From: Desulfopila aestuarii DSM 18488
GTDB lineage: Bacteria > Desulfobacterota > Desulfobulbia > Desulfobulbales > Desulfocapsaceae
Length of the DNA: 64,000 nucleotides
Direction of reading: 5' to 3'
Assembly (NCBI RefSeq): GCF_900143695.1
Contig: NZ_FRFE01000002.1
Location: 124,001-188,000 of the forward strand
Part shown: piece after piece, positions 63,265-64,000 of the stretch
How positions within the stretch are numbered: the first letter of the stretch is position 1
How the letters are laid out: every line of letters begins with the position of its first letter
Notes under the pieces: model-generated
The model's input: the letters and a program-made list of their open reading frames with translations, nothing else
Told to the model about the DNA's origin: nothing
Database searches by the model: none
Made by a program: the position numbers and the translations under genes

Positions 63265-64000
63265 TTAACGACCGACAAACTTCGGCGCCCTCTTTTCAAT
63301 GAAAGCATTGACACCTTCTGCCTTGTCCTCCAGGCTGAGAGAAATACTGTAGAGTTCATACTCGTATTTCAAACCACTTTCCAAATTGGTCTGCATACCA
63401 CGGTTGATTGCGGTTTTGGCAAGTTTAAGGGCAGCGGCGCTCTTGGTGGCAATCTTCCTGGCCATCTCTTTGGCGGTGGGCATCAATTCATCCATTGCCA
63501 CCACACGGTTGACCAATCCTATTCGGTCTGCTTCTTCGGCACGGATGATATCACCGGTATAGATCAACTCCTTGGCTCGGCAGACACCGATAAGCCGCTG
63601 AAGCCGCTGGGTACCGCCACCGCCTGGAATAATGCCGATGTTAATTTCGGTCTGACCAAATTTGGCTTTTTCCGAAGCGATGATGATGTCACAGCCCATC
63701 GCGATTTCACAGCCACCGCCAAGACAAAATCCGTTCACCGCTGCGATGACAGGTTTTTCAAGTTTTTCCACCATCTCGCCAAGCCGCATAATGTTGTGAG
63801 CAGCATAAGGGGTGGTCTTGTTGAACTCTTTGATATCACTGCCGGCAACAAACGATTTACCGCTACCGGTAAGAATGAGCACCTTGATCTCATCGTCGGC
63901 GGCCACTGCACCAATGGCGTCACGAAATTCGGCCCTGGTCTGGTTGTTCAGGGCATTCATCGCCTCGGGACGGTTGAAGGTAATGACCGCGATATTCTCT
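63265..64000 (-). CDS. Enoyl-CoA hydratase/isomerase family protein (5' end beyond the window)
   Basis: The frame stays open to the right edge. The first bases in the window encode ENIAVITFNRPEAMNALNN, the usual N-terminal part of crotonases, so the true start lies just beyond base 64000. SFVAGSDIKEF (oxyanion hole), GGGCEIAMGCDI and EINIGIIPGGGGTQRLQ carry the catalytic region; Gly in GGGGT replaces the Ala of typical GAGGT. It hydrates or isomerises an unsaturated acyl-CoA in the cytoplasm. It is first in the visible part of the hydratase-DUF35-thiolase operon. Missing bases: about 10-15 codons. Confidence 0.92.
   Translation of the reverse strand, partial: ENIAVITFNRPEAMNALNNQTRAEFRDAIGAVAADDEIKVLILTGSGKSFVAGSDIKEFNKTTPYAAHNIMRLGEMVEKLEKPVIAAVNGFCLGGGCEIAMGCDIIIASEKAKFGQTEINIGIIPGGGGTQRLQRLIGVCRAKELIYTGDIIRAEEADRIGLVNRVVAMDELMPTAKEMARKIATKSAAALKLAKTAINRGMQTNLESGLKYEYELYSISLSLEDKAEGVNAFIEKRAPKFVGR

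Noticed and set aside
1-64000. CRISPR arrays, insertion sequences or prophage genes
   Set aside because: No regularly spaced repeats, transposase, integrase or phage structural genes were recognised in the window.

Overview
The window (about 47% GC by eye, no rRNA or tRNA gene recognised) most likely comes from an anaerobic member of the Desulfobacterota, in the broad range of sulfate reducers and their relatives. The evidence is a Wood-Ljungdahl type metV-metF locus with Hdr/MvhD electron-transfer proteins in which three successive genes each carry an in-frame TGA that reads as selenocysteine, a pyrogallol-phloroglucinol-transhydroxylase-like molybdenum enzyme, a BKACE-type beta-keto acid lyase and a CoA-dependent degradation module. 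The assignment to a phylum is inference.

Layout. 1-6.4 kb: mixed small genes, mostly on the minus strand (partial CvfB-like RNA-binding protein, lipoprotein, TIR/peptidoglycan-binding fusion, HD phosphohydrolase, tautomerase, alpha/beta hydrolase, LysE exporter, MBL hydrolase). 6.7-10.4 kb: three cold-shock-domain proteins among very small genes. 10.4-11.3 kb: a gene-free stretch with a strongly palindromic 220-bp element. 11.3-19.4 kb: hdrA(Sec)-mvhD(Sec)-hdrCB-like(Sec)-metV-metF. 19.5-28 kb: transporters, quinone oxidoreductase, HAD phosphatase, AlaX-like protein, Cys-rich protein and an exported MBL protein. 28.4-32.5 kb: a TRAP-type binding protein, a sensor kinase and a response regulator, followed on the other strand by a symporter-fused hybrid kinase (32.6-36.4 kb). 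37.4-64 kb: a catabolic region. It holds 3-hydroxyacyl-CoA dehydrogenase, a GntR/FCD regulator, a first transhydroxylase-like molybdoenzyme pair, two cyclase-family hydrolases, moaA and moeA, a second transhydroxylase pair (athL/bthL type) with an SCP2-like N-terminal extension, a sigma-54 activator, an FMN reductase, a four-gene operon (FAH - SnoaL-like - LigB/MhpB-like extradiol dioxygenase - BKACE), a TPR protein, and thiolase, DUF35 and enoyl-CoA hydratase genes. The last gene runs off the right edge.

How the genes may work together. The 11-19 kb operon would couple methylene-tetrahydrofolate oxidation or reduction to NAD(P)H and low-potential carriers, as known for the MetFV-HdrABC-MvhD complex of Moorella. 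Here HdrA is a double HdrA with an inserted GltD-like NAD(P)H domain, and each of the three Hdr/Mvh proteins has Sec at a conserved Cys position. The 39-64 kb region looks like a dedicated pathway for polyhydroxylated aromatics: molybdenum hydroxyl transfer, ring hydrolysis or cleavage, beta-keto acid cleavage with acetyl-CoA, then thiolysis. Two Mo-cofactor biosynthesis genes sit inside it. A canonical -24/-12 promoter lies in front of the second Mo enzyme, and a perfect 16-bp inverted repeat lies about 95 bp upstream of its predicted start, next to the divergent sigma-54 activator gene. The oxygen-dependent LigB-type gene inside an otherwise anaerobic pathway is the most puzzling element.
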